A DNA stretch of 42,563 nt from Candidatus Woesearchaeota archaeon (lineage in GTDB: Archaea > Nanobdellota > Nanobdellia > SCGC-AAA011-G17 > GW2011-AR17): NCBI GenBank assembly GCA_016235495.1, contig JACRKH010000064.1:1-42563 (forward strand), given 5' to 3'. A program made the position numbers and the translations under genes. Numbering within the stretch: the first letter of the stretch is position 1; every line of letters begins with the position of its first letter. Below the pieces are notes generated by a model. The model saw nothing but the letters and a program-made list of their open reading frames with translations, was not told the DNA's origin and did no database searches. Below are positions 27,785-38,715 of the stretch, in pieces.

Positions 27785-28924
27785 ATGCAAAAGCTCAGTC
27801 TCATTTTCAGTGATACAGAATTTGGAGAAGGAGATAATACAGATGATTTCATTGAAGATGACTTGCTCAACAAAGAAATAGAAAAAAACTTCAAATTTCT
27901 TAATCAATATCCCACAGAGCTTATACTCAACGGAGACACTTTTGACTTTCTTAAAGCTCCCTACAAGGGTCACCATCCAAGGCACATTACAGAAACAATA
28001 TCTCTATGGAAATTAGAGAAAATTTACCAAGCACATCCAGGAATATTCAAAACATTAGGAAAATTTCTAAAAATAGACCCAAGATCCAAAATTATTTTCA
28101 TTCCTGGAAACCATGACTTTGATTTAGTTTTTCCAAAGGTACAGAAGAGGGTAAGAGAACTCATTACAGAAAAAAAACAATTCGGAAGAATTATTTTTGC
28201 AGGTTTTGAATACACTTCAGGACTAGTGCATATTGAACATGGTTCTCAGTTTGATATATTTTTCAAAGTAAATCCTGATAAAATTATTTACGATACAAAA
28301 AACCAAATCATTGGAGAGCCATTTCTCTTGACACCTTGGGGGTATAACGCAATTTACGAACACTACTTAGCAATAAAAGAAGAGTTTCCCCTATTAGAAC
28401 GCCTTGTCCCCAGAGCAAGAACCTTTGAACTCCTTCCCTTCAAACTAAAAAAGAGACTGCTTCTTGGAACTGCATTATACATGCTCAAATCATTTTTTAT
28501 AACACAATTTATACATAGAAAAGATCCAACATACAAATTTACACTCTTAGAGTTCAAAAAATATGTAACAAACTTTATCAAAGGAGAATACGAACTGCAC
28601 ATAGATAAGCGTGCAAAAAGAAAACTAAGAAAAAATAAATTTCAAGTAATTTCCTATGGCCATAATCATAAGGGATTCATTAGAAAACACAAAAAGAAAT
28701 GGATCTTAAATACTGCAAGCTGGAGAGATGAATATTATTTATCAGAAAGAGACCAAAAATACCATCCAAAAATAAAAAATTATGGTTTCATCATTCATGA
28801 TAAAGAAAAAATCAACCAAATCAGGCTTGTAGAAGTCAAGTCAAAACAGCGTTCTATATCTGTAAAAGAATTAAAAGATCTTGCAAGAAAAAAAATAGAT
28901 TTAGGGAGAAGAATACCCAAATAA
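27785..28924 (+). CDS. calcineurin-like metallophosphoesterase
   Basis: 379 aa; FSDTEFGEGD, ELILNGDTFDFL, IFIPGNHDFDL, YGHNHKGF. Confidence 0.85.
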   Translation: MQKLSLIFSDTEFGEGDNTDDFIEDDLLNKEIEKNFKFLNQYPTELILNGDTFDFLKAPYKGHHPRHITETISLWKLEKIYQAHPGIFKTLGKFLKIDPRSKIIFIPGNHDFDLVFPKVQKRVRELITEKKQFGRIIFAGFEYTSGLVHIEHGSQFDIFFKVNPDKIIYDTKNQIIGEPFLLTPWGYNAIYEHYLAIKEEFPLLERLVPRARTFELLPFKLKKRLLLGTALYMLKSFFITQFIHRKDPTYKFTLLEFKKYVTNFIKGEYELHIDKRAKRKLRKNKFQVISYGHNHKGFIRKHKKKWILNTASWRDEYYLSERDQKYHPKIKNYGFIIHDKEKINQIRLVEVKSKQRSISVKELKDLARKKIDLGRRIPK

Positions 28925-31162
28925 AGATCTTTGTCCAGATAAAAGCTCATCAAACTTCAAATTCAAAAAAACAAGCACAGAATCTGCAATAGGCTTTAAT
29001 TGTTTCTGCACATAATGTTCATAATCAATCTTTCCCTTTACCAATTCTATCGGTTCTGCACCTTCAGTCGTATACACATAACGAACAACTTTCCCTTTAA
29101 AGCGTGGAAGTTTCCGAGCAGCCTTCACATGAGGAGGGGTAGTTTTCAGATAATCCTTCAAAGGTTTTCGCAATGCTTTCTTATACACCAGCAGAGAATC
29201 ATACTTCCCATCCTTCAACTCCTGCACAAAATGAGGAATAAAATCTTGCACCCTTTGACCAGCAAACACTCTCTTAAGCAGCTCTTCCTGAAACTTCTTT
29301 GCAACAGGAGTCCAATCTCCTCGCACAGCTTCCATGCCCACAACTTCCAACTTCCCTTTTACAATTCCAGCATAACGCTTTTTCGCACCTTTATCTACAC
29401 CTCGCAATTTTGGCATAATAAATTTTGTATACACTTTTTCAAACTCTAATTCTAGATGACTATCCACAAAATACTCGGCATGAATATAATCCTTCAACAT
29501 AATATTTATTTTATGCTGCAGCTCTTCACCTAACTTTTGCGCATCCTTTTTACCCCCAATAACAAACACCGAATCAGTATCAGAATAAATCACTTCATAT
29601 CCTTCCTCTCTTATCCATGCAGCGGTCTTCTTGATAAAAAATTGTGCAAAAGAGGTAATCGCATTCGCCATATCCAAACTATAAAATCTACAGAGAGGGG
29701 AGGCCATAACTCCAAAGAAGGAATTCATCAAAATTTTAATTGCATATCTCCCAACTTCATCCTTCTTTTGCTTATACTCTTCTCTTACTTTCATAAGTTC
29801 TTCAATAATTTCCGGCATAACTCCTGGCTTCTTCGCAAAACTTGCACCATTCGGAGCCTTGATTCCCTTCTTCCCAAAGGATAATGGATCAATATTAAAA
29901 GTTCTCATAAGAGAAGGATACAAAGATTTAAAATCAAAAACTAAAATATTCTCATACATCCCTGGCTTGGAATCCATGACATACCCGCCAGTAATAGATT
30001 CATCTTTTGCAGAGTGAGCAACAGAAGGAGCAACATAGCCTCTCGATCGCAGCTTTTTCAAATAAATAGAATCCAAAGAAGCGATGCTTCCTCGCACATC
30101 ATCAAGCATAAGTCCAGTAAGGAAAGACCTCCGCATATATAGAGAAAGCAAATCACTCTTCACAAGAATTCCTAAAACCAATACAGAATCTTTCATATTA
30201 TAATCAATCAATTTCTGTGTCTGCTTCGCATACATCTCCTCAATCTCTTCACCCTTGCTCACAAATTGAACATGCTTTTTCTCTTGCAGATAATATTGCG
30301 CCGCTGTTTCCAGCTTGTAATCATCTAACTTCACCGCATCCTTCACCCAGGAAAGCAAATCAACAACCTGTCTTCCCTCTGCAATCACTCGAGAGCGTTC
30401 AAAGTAACCCTCTTTAATCATTATTTTACTTACTTCAGCAATTCTACCTAAAACAAAAGCTACTTCCAGCTTCTGGCAGCGCTTCTTAATCACATGCAAA
30501 TCAAACTCAATCACATGCCATCCCATAATAATATCTGGGTCAAGCTCTTGTACTAAAGAAAAAAACCTCTCCAGCATATCTTTTTCTGTAGAGAAAGACT
30601 CTGCAGACTTCCACTTCTTCTCAGAAACAATCAATACTTTCTTATACTCTCCGCAGACCAAAGAAATACAATAAATACTTTTTGCCTGCATATCTGTCTC
30701 AATATCAATAGCCAAAGTTTTCAAAGGGACAGAAACCAAAGCAGAATGAATTTCAGGATTTTTATACACCTTCACATCATTTTGATATTCATACTCACCA
30801 CTAATCTCAACACCGCCTTGAATATTTTTATCAATCAAAAACCTTCTCGGAAAAAGAATATCAGCTTCATAGGTTTTAATGCCCTCACCCTCAAATATTT
30901 TTCTTAATTTTGCAACATCAGCAGGGATATCTACCAAAACTTTCACCATCTTCTCATCAGAGAAATTCTTCAGAGCACTTTCTTCAAATCGAAAATCCTC
31001 AACCCGGGAAGCCTCATCCATATCCTTTTCTCGAATAAAAAAATAAGGCTCATAAGCATGCAGACTGAGAAAGGCCTCTCCCTCTTCAGAACGCCCATAC
31101 AAACACACATACGGCATGCCATGCATAACCCTGTATCCGCTATCAACAATAAAACCTTTCAC
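28901..31162 (-). CDS. polB: family B DNA polymerase (no intein seen)
   Basis: 753 aa; ExoI LAIDIETD, ExoII MGWHVIEFDLHVI, motif A DFKSLYPSLM, motif B KILMNSFFGVM, motif C YSDTDSVFV; C-terminal QRSLFGY may be a PIP-like motif. Confidence 0.96.
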   Translation of the reverse strand: MKGFIVDSGYRVMHGMPYVCLYGRSEEGEAFLSLHAYEPYFFIREKDMDEASRVEDFRFEESALKNFSDEKMVKVLVDIPADVAKLRKIFEGEGIKTYEADILFPRRFLIDKNIQGGVEISGEYEYQNDVKVYKNPEIHSALVSVPLKTLAIDIETDMQAKSIYCISLVCGEYKKVLIVSEKKWKSAESFSTEKDMLERFFSLVQELDPDIIMGWHVIEFDLHVIKKRCQKLEVAFVLGRIAEVSKIMIKEGYFERSRVIAEGRQVVDLLSWVKDAVKLDDYKLETAAQYYLQEKKHVQFVSKGEEIEEMYAKQTQKLIDYNMKDSVLVLGILVKSDLLSLYMRRSFLTGLMLDDVRGSIASLDSIYLKKLRSRGYVAPSVAHSAKDESITGGYVMDSKPGMYENILVFDFKSLYPSLMRTFNIDPLSFGKKGIKAPNGASFAKKPGVMPEIIEELMKVREEYKQKKDEVGRYAIKILMNSFFGVMASPLCRFYSLDMANAITSFAQFFIKKTAAWIREEGYEVIYSDTDSVFVIGGKKDAQKLGEELQHKINIMLKDYIHAEYFVDSHLELEFEKVYTKFIMPKLRGVDKGAKKRYAGIVKGKLEVVGMEAVRGDWTPVAKKFQEELLKRVFAGQRVQDFIPHFVQELKDGKYDSLLVYKKALRKPLKDYLKTTPPHVKAARKLPRFKGKVVRYVYTTEGAEPIELVKGKIDYEHYVQKQLKPIADSVLVFLNLKFDELLSGQRSLFGYSSP

Positions 31163-31200
31163 AAGAAGAAAAAGTTATCTAGAACATATAAAGCTTTTCT

Positions 31201-33708
31201 CTACCCTAAATAATTCGTCCTTGCATGAATTTCAGCGCCTCGTGCAATGCGGATATAGCTCTCTTCAATCTCTTCATACCTTTTCATATCCTCACTTCGC
31301 ACAGAGCCGCGAACTTTCGCAAGCGCCTCAAGAAAATGCTCCATACGCACTTCAGTTGCTTTGATATTCTCACGCAGTGCAAGCATTGCAGCCTCACGGC
31401 AGACTCCTTCAATATCACTGCCTACATAATTCACAGTCTTCTCAACAAGCTGTTTCAGAACAATATCTTTCGCAAGAGGCATATTCCTCATATGCAGTTC
31501 AAATATTTCTTTTCGTGACTGCTCATCGGGCAAAGGAGTCAATAAAATCCTGTCAAATCGCCCAGGTCTCAACAAAGCAGGATCAAGAATATCAGGTCTG
31601 TTCGTTGCAGCAATAACGACAACTCCATGCAATTCTTCTAGTCCATCTATTTCAGTAAGCAAAGTATTCACCACTCGCTCAGTCACATTATTGCCAGCCT
31701 GCATTCCTCGCCTTGGAGCAAGTGCATCAATCTCATCAAAGAAAATAACAGTAGGAGCAACTTGTCTTGCCTTCTTAAATATTTCTCGAACAGCTTTTTC
31801 ACTTTCACCTACCCACATATTCAGCAGCTCAGGCCCTTTCACCAAAATAAAATTCGCCTCGGATTCATGTGCCACAGCTTTTGCAAGTAAAGTCTTCCCG
31901 CAGCCAGGCGGGCCATACATAAGAACTCCTCGTGGAGCCCTGATGCCCATCTGTTTAAACTTCTCAGCATAAAGCAAAGGCCATTCTACTGCTTCCTTCA
32001 ATTCCATCTTAATGCTTTGCAGACCGCCAATATCATCCCACCTTACATTAGGAATTTCCACCATAACTTCCCGCATTCCGGATGGAGCAACCACTTTCAT
32101 TGCTTCATTAAAATCTTCCTCAGTTATTAACAACTGATCCAAAACTTCTTTTGGTATAGGCTGATTTTCTTTCAAATTAATATCAGGAAGTATTCTTCGT
32201 ATAACATGAATAGCAGCTTCTTTACACAATGCAGCAAGATCCGCCCCTACAAAGCCATGGGTCTTTGCAGCATACTCGCTCAGCATCCCTTCTAAAAGAA
32301 CAGCTTTGACTTTATCTTTATTTTCTTCAGACAGAGCAGCAAGAACTGCATCATTCTCTGCATTGTTATGCTTCAATTCAGCAAGCAAATCCTTCAGCAC
32401 TTTCAATCGCACTTTCAAAGACTGCCCATCAGCCTCTTCATCCTTCTTTGCATTCTTCATTGCATCGCTTAACTTTCGTATTCCTCTTTCCACATAAGCC
32501 CTCTTCACTCCTGGCATGAGAGGCATATTTCTCGTATGAATCTTTAAAATATTCAACCTTCCTTCTTTAGAAGGTGGAGCAATAGTAATCTCCCTGTCAA
32601 ACCTTCCTGGGCGGCGAAGTGCAGGATCAACAGCATTAGGTCTGTTTGTTGCAGCAATGACAATAACTTTTCCTCTTTCCTGCATCCCATCCATGGTCGC
32701 TAATAACTGTGCAACCATTCTCTTTTCTACTTCACCATAACTATCTTCTCTCTTGGAAGCAATCGCATCAATCTCATCAATGAACAAAATACTTGGTGCT
32801 TTCTTTTCAGCCTCCTCAAACTTTTCTCTTATTTTCTTTTCTGCCTCGCCTACAAACTTGGAAACAACCTCAGGGCCATTAATCAAAAGAAAACTTGCAT
32901 CGGATTCATTTGCCACAGCCTTTGCCAAAAGTGTTTTTCCACAGCCAGGAGGTCCATGCAAAAGAATCCCCTTAGGAGGTTCAATGCCTAATCGTTCAAA
33001 GAGTTCAGGATGCTTCAATGGGAGCTCCACCATTTCTCGCACTTTTTTAATTTCATCAGTCAATCCACCAATATCTTCATAAGTAACATAAGGAACTTTC
33101 TCTTCCAACACTTCAACAGCCTTAGAATTAAATTTGAGATCAGTATTCTCAGTAATAATCACAGCATTTTTAGGAAAACCATCCGCAACCACAAATCGTA
33201 ACCCGGAAATACCAAAACCACCCATGAAATCATCTTCAAACATTTGAAACACATCTTCAAAGAAAGGATTATCAGTCATTGCAGTTCTTCTTCTTCGCGT
33301 GCCGCCCAAAGCAATAATATCACCCTTCACCACTGCTCTTCCTAACAATCCGCGCTTGAACATATTTGGATCAACCTTAATAGTAACCCCTCTTTGTGCA
33401 GGTGCAATCGTCACAGTTTTTGCTTCCTTCACTAAAGCCTTTCTTACCTTGACAACTTCACCAATACCAGTCTTTGCATTCCTTCGTACAATCCCATCCA
33501 TGCGAATCACAGTCTGCCCAATATCAGTAGGATATGCTCTATCAACAATGCCAACAGTAATTCTTCCCCCCTCTATCTCAACAATATCTCCTACACGAAC
33601 ACCAATCTCTCGCATAGTTTCTGTATCAATTCGTACAATACCTTTGTAAGCCTCTTCCTGAAGGGCTTCCATCACTTTCAAATTGACTTCTTGCATTGTA
33701 TTTTCCAT
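31201..33708 (-). CDS. CDC48/VCP-family AAA+ ATPase
   Basis: 835 aa; N-domain; two AAA modules, [23 protein letters not shown] and [23 protein letters not shown], each with FIDEIDA/FFDEIDA. Confidence 0.96.
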   Translation of the reverse strand: MENTMQEVNLKVMEALQEEAYKGIVRIDTETMREIGVRVGDIVEIEGGRITVGIVDRAYPTDIGQTVIRMDGIVRRNAKTGIGEVVKVRKALVKEAKTVTIAPAQRGVTIKVDPNMFKRGLLGRAVVKGDIIALGGTRRRRTAMTDNPFFEDVFQMFEDDFMGGFGISGLRFVVADGFPKNAVIITENTDLKFNSKAVEVLEEKVPYVTYEDIGGLTDEIKKVREMVELPLKHPELFERLGIEPPKGILLHGPPGCGKTLLAKAVANESDASFLLINGPEVVSKFVGEAEKKIREKFEEAEKKAPSILFIDEIDAIASKREDSYGEVEKRMVAQLLATMDGMQERGKVIVIAATNRPNAVDPALRRPGRFDREITIAPPSKEGRLNILKIHTRNMPLMPGVKRAYVERGIRKLSDAMKNAKKDEEADGQSLKVRLKVLKDLLAELKHNNAENDAVLAALSEENKDKVKAVLLEGMLSEYAAKTHGFVGADLAALCKEAAIHVIRRILPDINLKENQPIPKEVLDQLLITEEDFNEAMKVVAPSGMREVMVEIPNVRWDDIGGLQSIKMELKEAVEWPLLYAEKFKQMGIRAPRGVLMYGPPGCGKTLLAKAVAHESEANFILVKGPELLNMWVGESEKAVREIFKKARQVAPTVIFFDEIDALAPRRGMQAGNNVTERVVNTLLTEIDGLEELHGVVVIAATNRPDILDPALLRPGRFDRILLTPLPDEQSRKEIFELHMRNMPLAKDIVLKQLVEKTVNYVGSDIEGVCREAAMLALRENIKATEVRMEHFLEALAKVRGSVRSEDMKRYEEIEESYIRIARGAEIHARTNYLG

Positions 33709-33719
33709 CCTTGCTTTTC

Positions 33720-34091
33720 TTAATAAATCTTCCGCACCCTGCTAAAGCTGATGATGACCCTTCCTGGTTCATCAATATGTATTTGCACTATTTTTTCTGC
33801 ATCCTGCAGTTCTTGAAAATGCACAATTTCCTTTGGGATGCTGATAATCCATGAATTCCCCACTTCTCTCATCTTCACATGAAAACTGCGTTCTCGTAAA
33901 TGCTGGTAGGCTTTAAAATTTTCTAAATCCCCAGGGTGAAACCACTGCTGGTTGCAATGCAGGCAGTGCCAGCTTCGTATGGGAAAACCCTCCTTGTGAA
34001 CGAGGGATTTATGCGTTGCTTTCCTGCAGTGCTCACAGAGCAGCTCTGCTTCATAGATATCTTTCATAGTATATCTTTTATGTATATACAT
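33720..34091 (-). CDS. zinc-ribbon plus AbrB/SpoVT-like domain protein
   Basis: 123 aa; CEHC...CLHC zinc ribbon followed by FHVKMREVGNSWIISIPKEIV (AbrB-like). Confidence 0.7.
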   Translation of the reverse strand: MYIHKRYTMKDIYEAELLCEHCRKATHKSLVHKEGFPIRSWHCLHCNQQWFHPGDLENFKAYQHLRERSFHVKMREVGNSWIISIPKEIVHFQELQDAEKIVQIHIDEPGRVIISFSRVRKIY

Positions 34092-34144
34092 AGAGGTATA
34101 TAAACTTTATGGATAAAGCCCCTAAAAAAGCAAACTAAGGATTT

Positions 34145-34159
34145 CCGCAAATCTTTCGG
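34145..34159 (+). repeat. intergenic palindrome element, copy 5
   Basis: CCGCAAATCTTTCGG followed by TTTTTCTCAAGAAATCTTTTTATT. Confidence 0.5.
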
Positions 34160-34205
34160 TTTTTCTCAAGAAATCTTTTTATTGAGAACAAACAAAAAAA
34201 GTAAA

Positions 34206-34631
34206 ATGTTTGCAAAAGAATTACAACATTTAGAGAATATCTTTAAAAATTTTAACTTGTTCATATCAAGAAACAATAATGCTATGGAACTATTATTTCT
34301 CATGATATACTCTTTAGAACAAATGCTATTAGTTTATTTTACATTAAACGCACATAACCACATTGAATATATCATTTCAATCTTTGTAATAATATTCTTC
34401 CTCACATTTGCCTTACAAAAACTCTGTTTAGAAATCAGAACCAAATCCACAGAGAAACTCCTGAATAAAAGCAAAATGGAAAAAAGTCTCATCCAAAATG
34501 ATGCAGAAATTTTGCATAATAAAAACAGAGAACTTAGCCAAGAACTAGAAGAAATGTATGAAAGATACGAAGAAATAACAAAAAGTTTAAATAAACGGAG
34601 CCCTTCAAAAAAAGGAAGAGTGAACGAATGA
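34206..34631 (+). CDS. membrane/coiled-coil hypothetical protein
   Basis: Track ORF starts at TTG 34182; first ATG is 34206. Two hydrophobic segments followed by a charged coiled coil. Confidence 0.6.
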   Translation: MFAKELQHLENIFKNFNLFISRNNNAMELLFLMIYSLEQMLLVYFTLNAHNHIEYIISIFVIIFFLTFALQKLCLEIRTKSTEKLLNKSKMEKSLIQNDAEILHNKNRELSQELEEMYERYEEITKSLNKRSPSKKGRVNE

Positions 34632-34756
34632 AAGCTACAAAAATTTCTAAAAGATTCAATTTAATGAGAAAGGAAAATGCAAGAATAATGAAAAGGATCA
34701 ATGAAAGAAGTAAAAATATAGATAAAAATTTCGAAGAAATAATAAGCCTGCTTTAA
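34628..34756 (+). CDS. 42-aa small protein, translationally coupled to the upstream gene
   Basis: Read directly: MKATKISKRFNLMRKENARIMKRINERSKNIDKNFEEIISLL*; its ATG overlaps the upstream TGA (ATGA). Confidence 0.5.
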   Translation: MKATKISKRFNLMRKENARIMKRINERSKNIDKNFEEIISLL

Positions 34757-34954
34757 ATTCTAATTGAACAAAATATTGTTACCTTAGTGAATGATGTTTC
34801 TTTTTTGCAATAGTAATATCAGTAGTTGGGATTTGTCTTGCGAAGGCATAAAAGAAAGAAACTTATATCATTTATAAATTCTGCGCAGACCTGCCAGCTG
34901 TCCAACAAAAATTCTAACACAACACTTATAAAGTACCATACTCTATAAACACTA

Positions 34955-35215
34955 ATGGTAAAGAAAATAAAAAAGAATGAAGGTCGTATCTATTCCATCA
35001 TAGGACTCATCTGTGGAATCATTGGTCTAATTGTCGCCCCAGTAATTTTTGGTCCTGTAGCATTAATACTTGGACTCATAGCAAGAAAGAAAGGAGATAA
35101 AAAATTTGGACTCTGGGTGGCAATCCTTGGAGGCTTAGATATAGTCTTATCAATAATAATTTTCATATACCTTCTCAGTATTCTTCCTAGCTACCTAAGC
35201 ACAGCACCTGCTTAA
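34955..35215 (+). CDS. small DUF4190-like membrane protein
   Basis: 86 aa; IYSIIGLICGIIGLIVAPVIFGPVALILGLIARKKGDKKFGLWVAILG. Confidence 0.7.
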   Translation: MVKKIKKNEGRIYSIIGLICGIIGLIVAPVIFGPVALILGLIARKKGDKKFGLWVAILGGLDIVLSIIIFIYLLSILPSYLSTAPA

Positions 35216-35225
35216 TTTTTTCTTT

Positions 35226-35516
35226 TTAATGAAATAATTTTGCAAGGCCATAGCCCAACCCATAACCCAGAATTATTTCAGCACCATTCGATAAAACATA
35301 AAAACTATATCCAACATTATCAGAACGGGGTGGAGACTCGCCAAATACATCTATCCCAGTTTCCACAATAAGAATACCAGCTAAAGTCTTCAAAGCAACA
35401 CCCAAATCCATATGATGCCCTTTCCCTGTCATATAACCAGCATACACGCCAGCACTGATATTAACCAAATCACTGATTTCCATAAAAAAAAGAATAAACT
35501 CCCAATATATAAACAT
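35226..35516 (-). CDS. hypothetical membrane protein
   Basis: 96 aa glycine-rich hydrophobic ORF. Confidence 0.55.
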   Translation of the reverse strand: MFIYWEFILFFMEISDLVNISAGVYAGYMTGKGHHMDLGVALKTLAGILIVETGIDVFGESPPRSDNVGYSFYVLSNGAEIILGYGLGYGLAKLFH

Positions 35517-35577
35517 TACCCTGAAAATCCTTCAACAAAAACACAAGAAAATTAATAAAGCAAAAGACTGCAAAACA

Positions 35578-36150
35578 ATGATGCTCAAGAATCTAAACTT
35601 CCCTAATGGAATCACGCTCATCTACGGCCCTCCTGCATCAGGGAAAAGCACGCTTTGTTTTCAAATCACTGCCAACAATCCCGGCAAGATTATTTTTATA
35701 GACACAGAAAACTCCTGCAACATAGAGCGTATACAACAGATCAACCCCTTAACCAACTTAAACAATATTATCATTATCGAAGCAAAAAGATATTCCGAAC
35801 AGTGCACAGCAGTAAAAAACATTGCAAGTATGAAAAATATTTCTTTAGTAATCATTGATTCTTTTACGGTCCACTACAGAAAAAAAAACTCAGCAGAAAA
35901 AAAACTTTTCATCAACAAATCATTTAGAAAAATGTTATATCAACTAAAAGGCTTAAAGATCCCAGTCATTATAACCTCACAAATCTACTCTGATTTCAAA
36001 AAAGACTTCCATCCCATTGCAGAAAATATTTTAGAAAAATTCTCTCAATACACACTCAGACTAGACAATAATAAACAAAGAATAATATACATCGAACAGC
36101 TCAAACTAGAAATCCCATTTATAATCACAGAAAAAGGCCTCAGCACCTAA
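35578..36150 (+). CDS. RadB/RecA-superfamily ATPase
   Basis: 190 aa; GITLIYGPPASGKSTLCFQIT Walker A, ISLVIIDSFTVHYR Walker B, PVIITSQIYSD. Confidence 0.82.
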   Translation: MMLKNLNFPNGITLIYGPPASGKSTLCFQITANNPGKIIFIDTENSCNIERIQQINPLTNLNNIIIIEAKRYSEQCTAVKNIASMKNISLVIIDSFTVHYRKKNSAEKKLFINKSFRKMLYQLKGLKIPVIITSQIYSDFKKDFHPIAENILEKFSQYTLRLDNNKQRIIYIEQLKLEIPFIITEKGLST

Positions 36151-38255
36151 GGCATTGCAGTATACGGCTGATCCTCAGGAACAGAGCTTCCAACATCAGA
36201 AACAGGCTTGCTAATACTTCTCTTATACTCTTCCTTCTTCGGACAGTTAGGATTAATACAGAAATTCCAAGGCCTCTTGCCTTTCTTAATCAAAAGCACT
36301 TCAGGAGAGGAACAAGCACCGCATTGTTTATCAGTAGTCTTCACGAGAAACCCTCGAGGCAGAGAAAAAGTAATCTTGCACTCAGGATACTTTGAACAGG
36401 CAATAAAATAGCTCTTGAACTTAGGAGTATACTTAATCTGCAAATCACCGCCGCAGCTGCACTTATTCACAAAATTTGCCTGCTTCAGAGTCTCATCATG
36501 AGAAGCAGACAACTCTGTTCCAATCTCTTTCTCTTTCTCTTTGAACTGAGCTAAGACCTTCGTTAAAAATTTCTCTGCATGTGTTAAAGTTTCCTTCTCA
36601 GAACTCACCCCTGTTCGAATCTTCTCCATATCAATTTCAAAATCTCTAGTCAGTTGTTCATCAAGAATATCCGGGCAGTATTTCTCCAGCACCACAACTG
36701 TCTTCAAGCCAAGACCAGTCACTTCAATAGAATCTCCTCGCTTCAAATAGTTCCTGTCAAATAAATTTTCAACAATCTCAGACCGTGTCGCCTTGGTTCC
36801 TAAATCCCTCTTCTCTAATTCTTTAATGATAGAAGCAGGAGTATACCTCTTCGGAGGAGAAGTCTCCTTATCCAAAATTTCTAAAGATTCCACATGCAGC
36901 TCCTGTTTTTCTTTCACAGTAATCTCTTGCTCTTCTAATTTTACATAAGGCTTGTAAAACTCATGCCAATTCGCTTCAACAGTTCTAGTTCCTTTTGTCA
37001 AAAACTTTTCTCCAGCCATATCTATAGTCACTTGCACAGTCTCACGCACTGCAGCTTCTGCAAAAGTAGCCATAAACCTCTTCACAATAAGATCATAGAG
37101 CTTTGCCTCTTTGTCATCCAGACTGCCAGGAATTTCTCCAGTAGGATACAACGCAGGGTGCGCAGGATCACTTTTCTTTCCATTGTTTGGCTTCAGGCTT
37201 TTCTGTCGTAACAAAGCCCCGCATAAGCCGCTGTACTGTTTCTGCTCAGAAAGTTTCTGCAATATTTTTTTATAGCCAATACTTTCAGGATATTGATTAG
37301 AAGATGTTCTCGGATAAGAAATGTAAGAATTAGTATACAAACTTTGTGCAATTTCTAAAGTTTCCTTTGGTTGAATATGAAATACTTTATAGGCTTCTAT
37401 CTGCAATGCAGTGAGATCAAAAGGATGAGGTGCTGCTTGGCTGAACTGTTTTGCATCTAACTTCTCCACAGCAGCTTTCTTTCCCAAGCAATGCGCATGA
37501 ATCTTCTCAGCATCTCCTCGTACCTCAAATTTTCCTTGCTCATGCAACGCACTCAGTTCTCTACATTGTAAAAGTAATTCCCAGAAAGGCACAGGAACAA
37601 AAGCCTGAATTTCTTTTTCTCTATCTGCAAGAATCTTCAATGCCGGCCCTTGCACTCTCCCAGAACTTAAAATCTTAAATCTGCCTGTTGCATGCTTAAT
37701 AGATAAAGTAAGTGCTCGAGAAAGGTTAATACCAAACAGCCAGTCTAATTCATGCCTTGTTATTCCTGCTTCAGCCTGAGGAAGATCCATATGCTCCATT
37801 TTATGCTCATAGGCCTCACGCAAATCTTCTTTAGTCGTAGTAGAAAACTTCATTCGAAATGCATCTGTTTTGCCGCAAGCAAATCGAACAATATTAAACC
37901 CTATGACCTCTCCTTCAACATCATAATCGCAAGCAACAACAACTTCTTGACTATCTTTGCATATTTTCTGAATAAGTTGTAAATAAGCTTTAGTAAAAGC
38001 AGCCCCTTTGTTTACCTCATAAGAAGCCTTCCACTCAACATCAAAAATAGGATAAGTCCAGCCTTTCTTATTCTTCTCAGTAACAGTATACAAATGACCG
38101 ACTGCACAAACAACAACAATCTTCTCCCCATTGTGGTTTAACTCATAATAAGGGATTTTTTTCATATACACAAGCTTCTTCGGAGTCTTATCAGCCAAAG
38201 CCTCCGCTATTTTAAGCGCCGCTGACGGTTTTTCAGCTATAATGACCTGTGCCAT
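36147..38255 (-). CDS. topA: DNA topoisomerase I (type IA)
   Basis: 702 aa; VIIAEKPSAALKIAEAL Toprim start, ACDYDVEGEVIGFNI, TNSYISYPRTSSNQYP catalytic Tyr, C-terminal zinc fingers (CSCGG...CSKYPEC, CGAC...CINPNC). Confidence 0.96.
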   Translation of the reverse strand: MAQVIIAEKPSAALKIAEALADKTPKKLVYMKKIPYYELNHNGEKIVVVCAVGHLYTVTEKNKKGWTYPIFDVEWKASYEVNKGAAFTKAYLQLIQKICKDSQEVVVACDYDVEGEVIGFNIVRFACGKTDAFRMKFSTTTKEDLREAYEHKMEHMDLPQAEAGITRHELDWLFGINLSRALTLSIKHATGRFKILSSGRVQGPALKILADREKEIQAFVPVPFWELLLQCRELSALHEQGKFEVRGDAEKIHAHCLGKKAAVEKLDAKQFSQAAPHPFDLTALQIEAYKVFHIQPKETLEIAQSLYTNSYISYPRTSSNQYPESIGYKKILQKLSEQKQYSGLCGALLRQKSLKPNNGKKSDPAHPALYPTGEIPGSLDDKEAKLYDLIVKRFMATFAEAAVRETVQVTIDMAGEKFLTKGTRTVEANWHEFYKPYVKLEEQEITVKEKQELHVESLEILDKETSPPKRYTPASIIKELEKRDLGTKATRSEIVENLFDRNYLKRGDSIEVTGLGLKTVVVLEKYCPDILDEQLTRDFEIDMEKIRTGVSSEKETLTHAEKFLTKVLAQFKEKEKEIGTELSASHDETLKQANFVNKCSCGGDLQIKYTPKFKSYFIACSKYPECKITFSLPRGFLVKTTDKQCGACSSPEVLLIKKGKRPWNFCINPNCPKKEEYKRSISKPVSDVGSSVPEDQPYTAMP

Positions 38256-38715
38256 AAGTCAAGGGAGCAGGGAGGCTTTTAAAAAGCTTTCTAATAAAAA
38301 TCCACTGTGTAGGACAGAGACATATGTCCCCCTAAACTCCTGTAATGATTTGTTTGTTATTTAATAAATACTTTTTGTGTCTTTTTTGCTCAAAATATAA
38401 ACTAAATTATAAGGAAAAGATGAATTTCCTATTTTCTTCTGAAGAATAATAAATTTTGCTTCATATTTTTCCATAAAACAATAAGAAAAATTCTCCATTT
38501 AAATATTTTTACATGAATCTCTGCTCTATACCAAAACTGAATCAGCTTTATAAAACAAACAATCCTACCATCAATAAGAAAACACCTCCCAAGCGTTTTC
38601 TTTTTATTTTTCTTTACAACTCTCTGTCGCAATAACGGGTGATAATTCTTAAGTCGAATGCGGGTGATGAGCAAACCTTGCTATTTATAAAGAATATAAC
38701 GTTTCTAAACTATAC

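Noticed and set aside
38429-38674. 81-aa minus-strand ORF in the topA/DUF2779 gap
   Set aside because: K/R/L/F-rich translation of AT-rich intergenic DNA; no supporting motif or start context.
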